From Geitlerinema sp. PCC 9228 (GTDB lineage Bacteria > Cyanobacteriota > Cyanobacteriia > Cyanobacteriales > PCC-9228): a stretch of DNA of 43,125 nucleotides. A program made the translations under genes and the position numbers. The notes beneath the pieces are model-generated. The model was not told where the DNA came from, ran no database searches, and saw only the letters and a program-made list of their open reading frames with translations. The DNA lies in the NCBI RefSeq assembly GCF_001870905.1, contig NZ_LNDC01000022.1, forward strand, positions 255 to 43,379, in the 5' to 3' direction. This document shows positions 42,652 to 43,125 of the stretch, piece after piece. Positions within the stretch are counted from its first letter, which is position 1, and the number at the start of each line of letters is the position of its first letter.

Positions 42652-43125
42652 TTAGTAATCAAAATCGCCAGCACCAGCGCCAGCTTTATTGTCTTTGGGT
42701 TCGGGTTTGTCAACCACGATGCACTCGGTGGTCAAGACCATGCCAGCGATGGAAGCAGCATTTTGCAGCGCCGAACGGGTGACTTTGGCCGGATCGACAA
42801 TACCAGCGGCAAACATATCTTCAAATTGGTCGGTGGCAGCATTGTAGCCGATGTTGAATTCTTTCTCTTTCAACCGCTCGGCAATCACCGACCCGTTTTG
42901 ACCGGCGTTTTCCGCAATGCGTTTGAGCGGTGCGTATACAGGGCGCGAGCCACAATTTTCGCTCCGGTGAGTTCTTCCCCTTGGAGATTTTGGTTCGCCC
43001 AAGTTTCCATATCGGGGGCGAGATGGGCCAGAGTGGTGCCACCGCCGGGAACAATGCCTTCTTCTACGGCTGCTTTGGTGGCGTTGATGGCGTCTTCCAG
43101 GCGCAGCTTGCGGTCTTTCATTTCG
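42652..43125 (-). CDS. groEL: Chaperonin GroEL, C-terminal part, with an apparent 2-nt insertion
   Basis: The C-terminal equatorial part of the 60-kDa chaperonin, cut by the right edge. Upstream of the break it reads [20 protein letters not shown], then [20 protein letters not shown] and [15 protein letters not shown]. Downstream, in another frame, it reads [60 protein letters not shown] and the glycine-rich tail [11 protein letters not shown]. The two parts join across TATAC (minus strand, 42934-42938), where family alignment expects only three nucleotides between the codons for AL and APLKR. An extra TA dinucleotide explains the shift. Both halves are well conserved, so a sequencing or assembly error near a contig end is as likely as a real mutation. 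It is followed by a strong terminator. Confidence 0.92.
   Translation of the reverse strand, partial: RNERPQAAPGRRHQRHQSSRRRRHCSRRWHHSGPSRPRYGNLGEPKSPRGRTHRSENCGSRPVYAPLKRIAENAGQNGSVIAERLKEKEFNIGYNAATDQFEDMFAAGIVDPAKVTRSALQNAASIAGMVLTTECIVVDKPEPKDNKAGAGAGDFDY

Overview
This window is a cyanobacterial chromosome segment. The evidence is the adjacent photosystem I genes psaF and psaJ, the many GCGATCGC (HIP1) octamers, a cyanobacterial-type glutamate-cysteine ligase and several families known mainly from cyanobacteria and plastids (DUF3493, DUF3611, DUF3352, plastid-type GNAT). I cannot name the genus. Most genes are ordinary housekeeping genes, with long and mostly featureless intergenic stretches.

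Layout. 1-5.4 kb: a gene cut by the left edge, a DprA-like Rossmann protein, a BioD/DRTGG phosphotransacetylase-family protein and a small conserved protein (possibly the pilus factor EbsA), all on the minus strand. Shikimate kinase, argB and an alpha/beta hydrolase follow on the plus strand. 5.4-10.7 kb is the accessory part. It holds palindromic repeats, a short MITE-like element family (three of the four copies seen here) and a decayed pentapeptide-repeat gene carrying one of those elements. It also holds a minus-strand cluster of three genes (beta-rich protein, HHH protein, SUKH/SMI1 protein) that is divergent from a PAS-LuxR regulator across about 960 bp of AT-rich DNA. 11-16 kb: a DUF3352 protein, DUF3493, an orphan TpsB/FhaC-type outer-membrane transporter and a GNAT acetyltransferase.

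16.9-25.3 kb: an ACT-like protein; an alpha/beta hydrolase whose 3' end overlaps the convergent tsaD; psaF-psaJ; pdhB; and secD-secF followed by a small membrane protein. 25.7-37 kb: an orphan sensor kinase, YjbQ, a glycosyltransferase-like protein, a hypothetical protein, proB, DUF3611 and a 1412-residue hybrid kinase carrying a complete internal phosphorelay (HisKA-REC-REC-HPt). 37.3-43.1 kb: a fourth MITE copy, a CAU-anticodon tRNA, a LysM/M23 cell-wall hydrolase, trmL, gshA and the 3' part of groEL, which carries an apparent 2-nt insertion.

Several starts are non-AUG and fixed by strong Shine-Dalgarno sequences (aroK TTG, M23 TTG, gshA GTG, psaJ GTG, phosphotransacetylase-like GTG). The best candidate for something undescribed is the LuxR / beta-protein / HHH / SUKH locus at 6.8-10.7 kb. 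There the C-terminal domain of the HHH protein appears related to the neighbouring stand-alone beta protein, and a perfect 13-bp hairpin separates the two genes.
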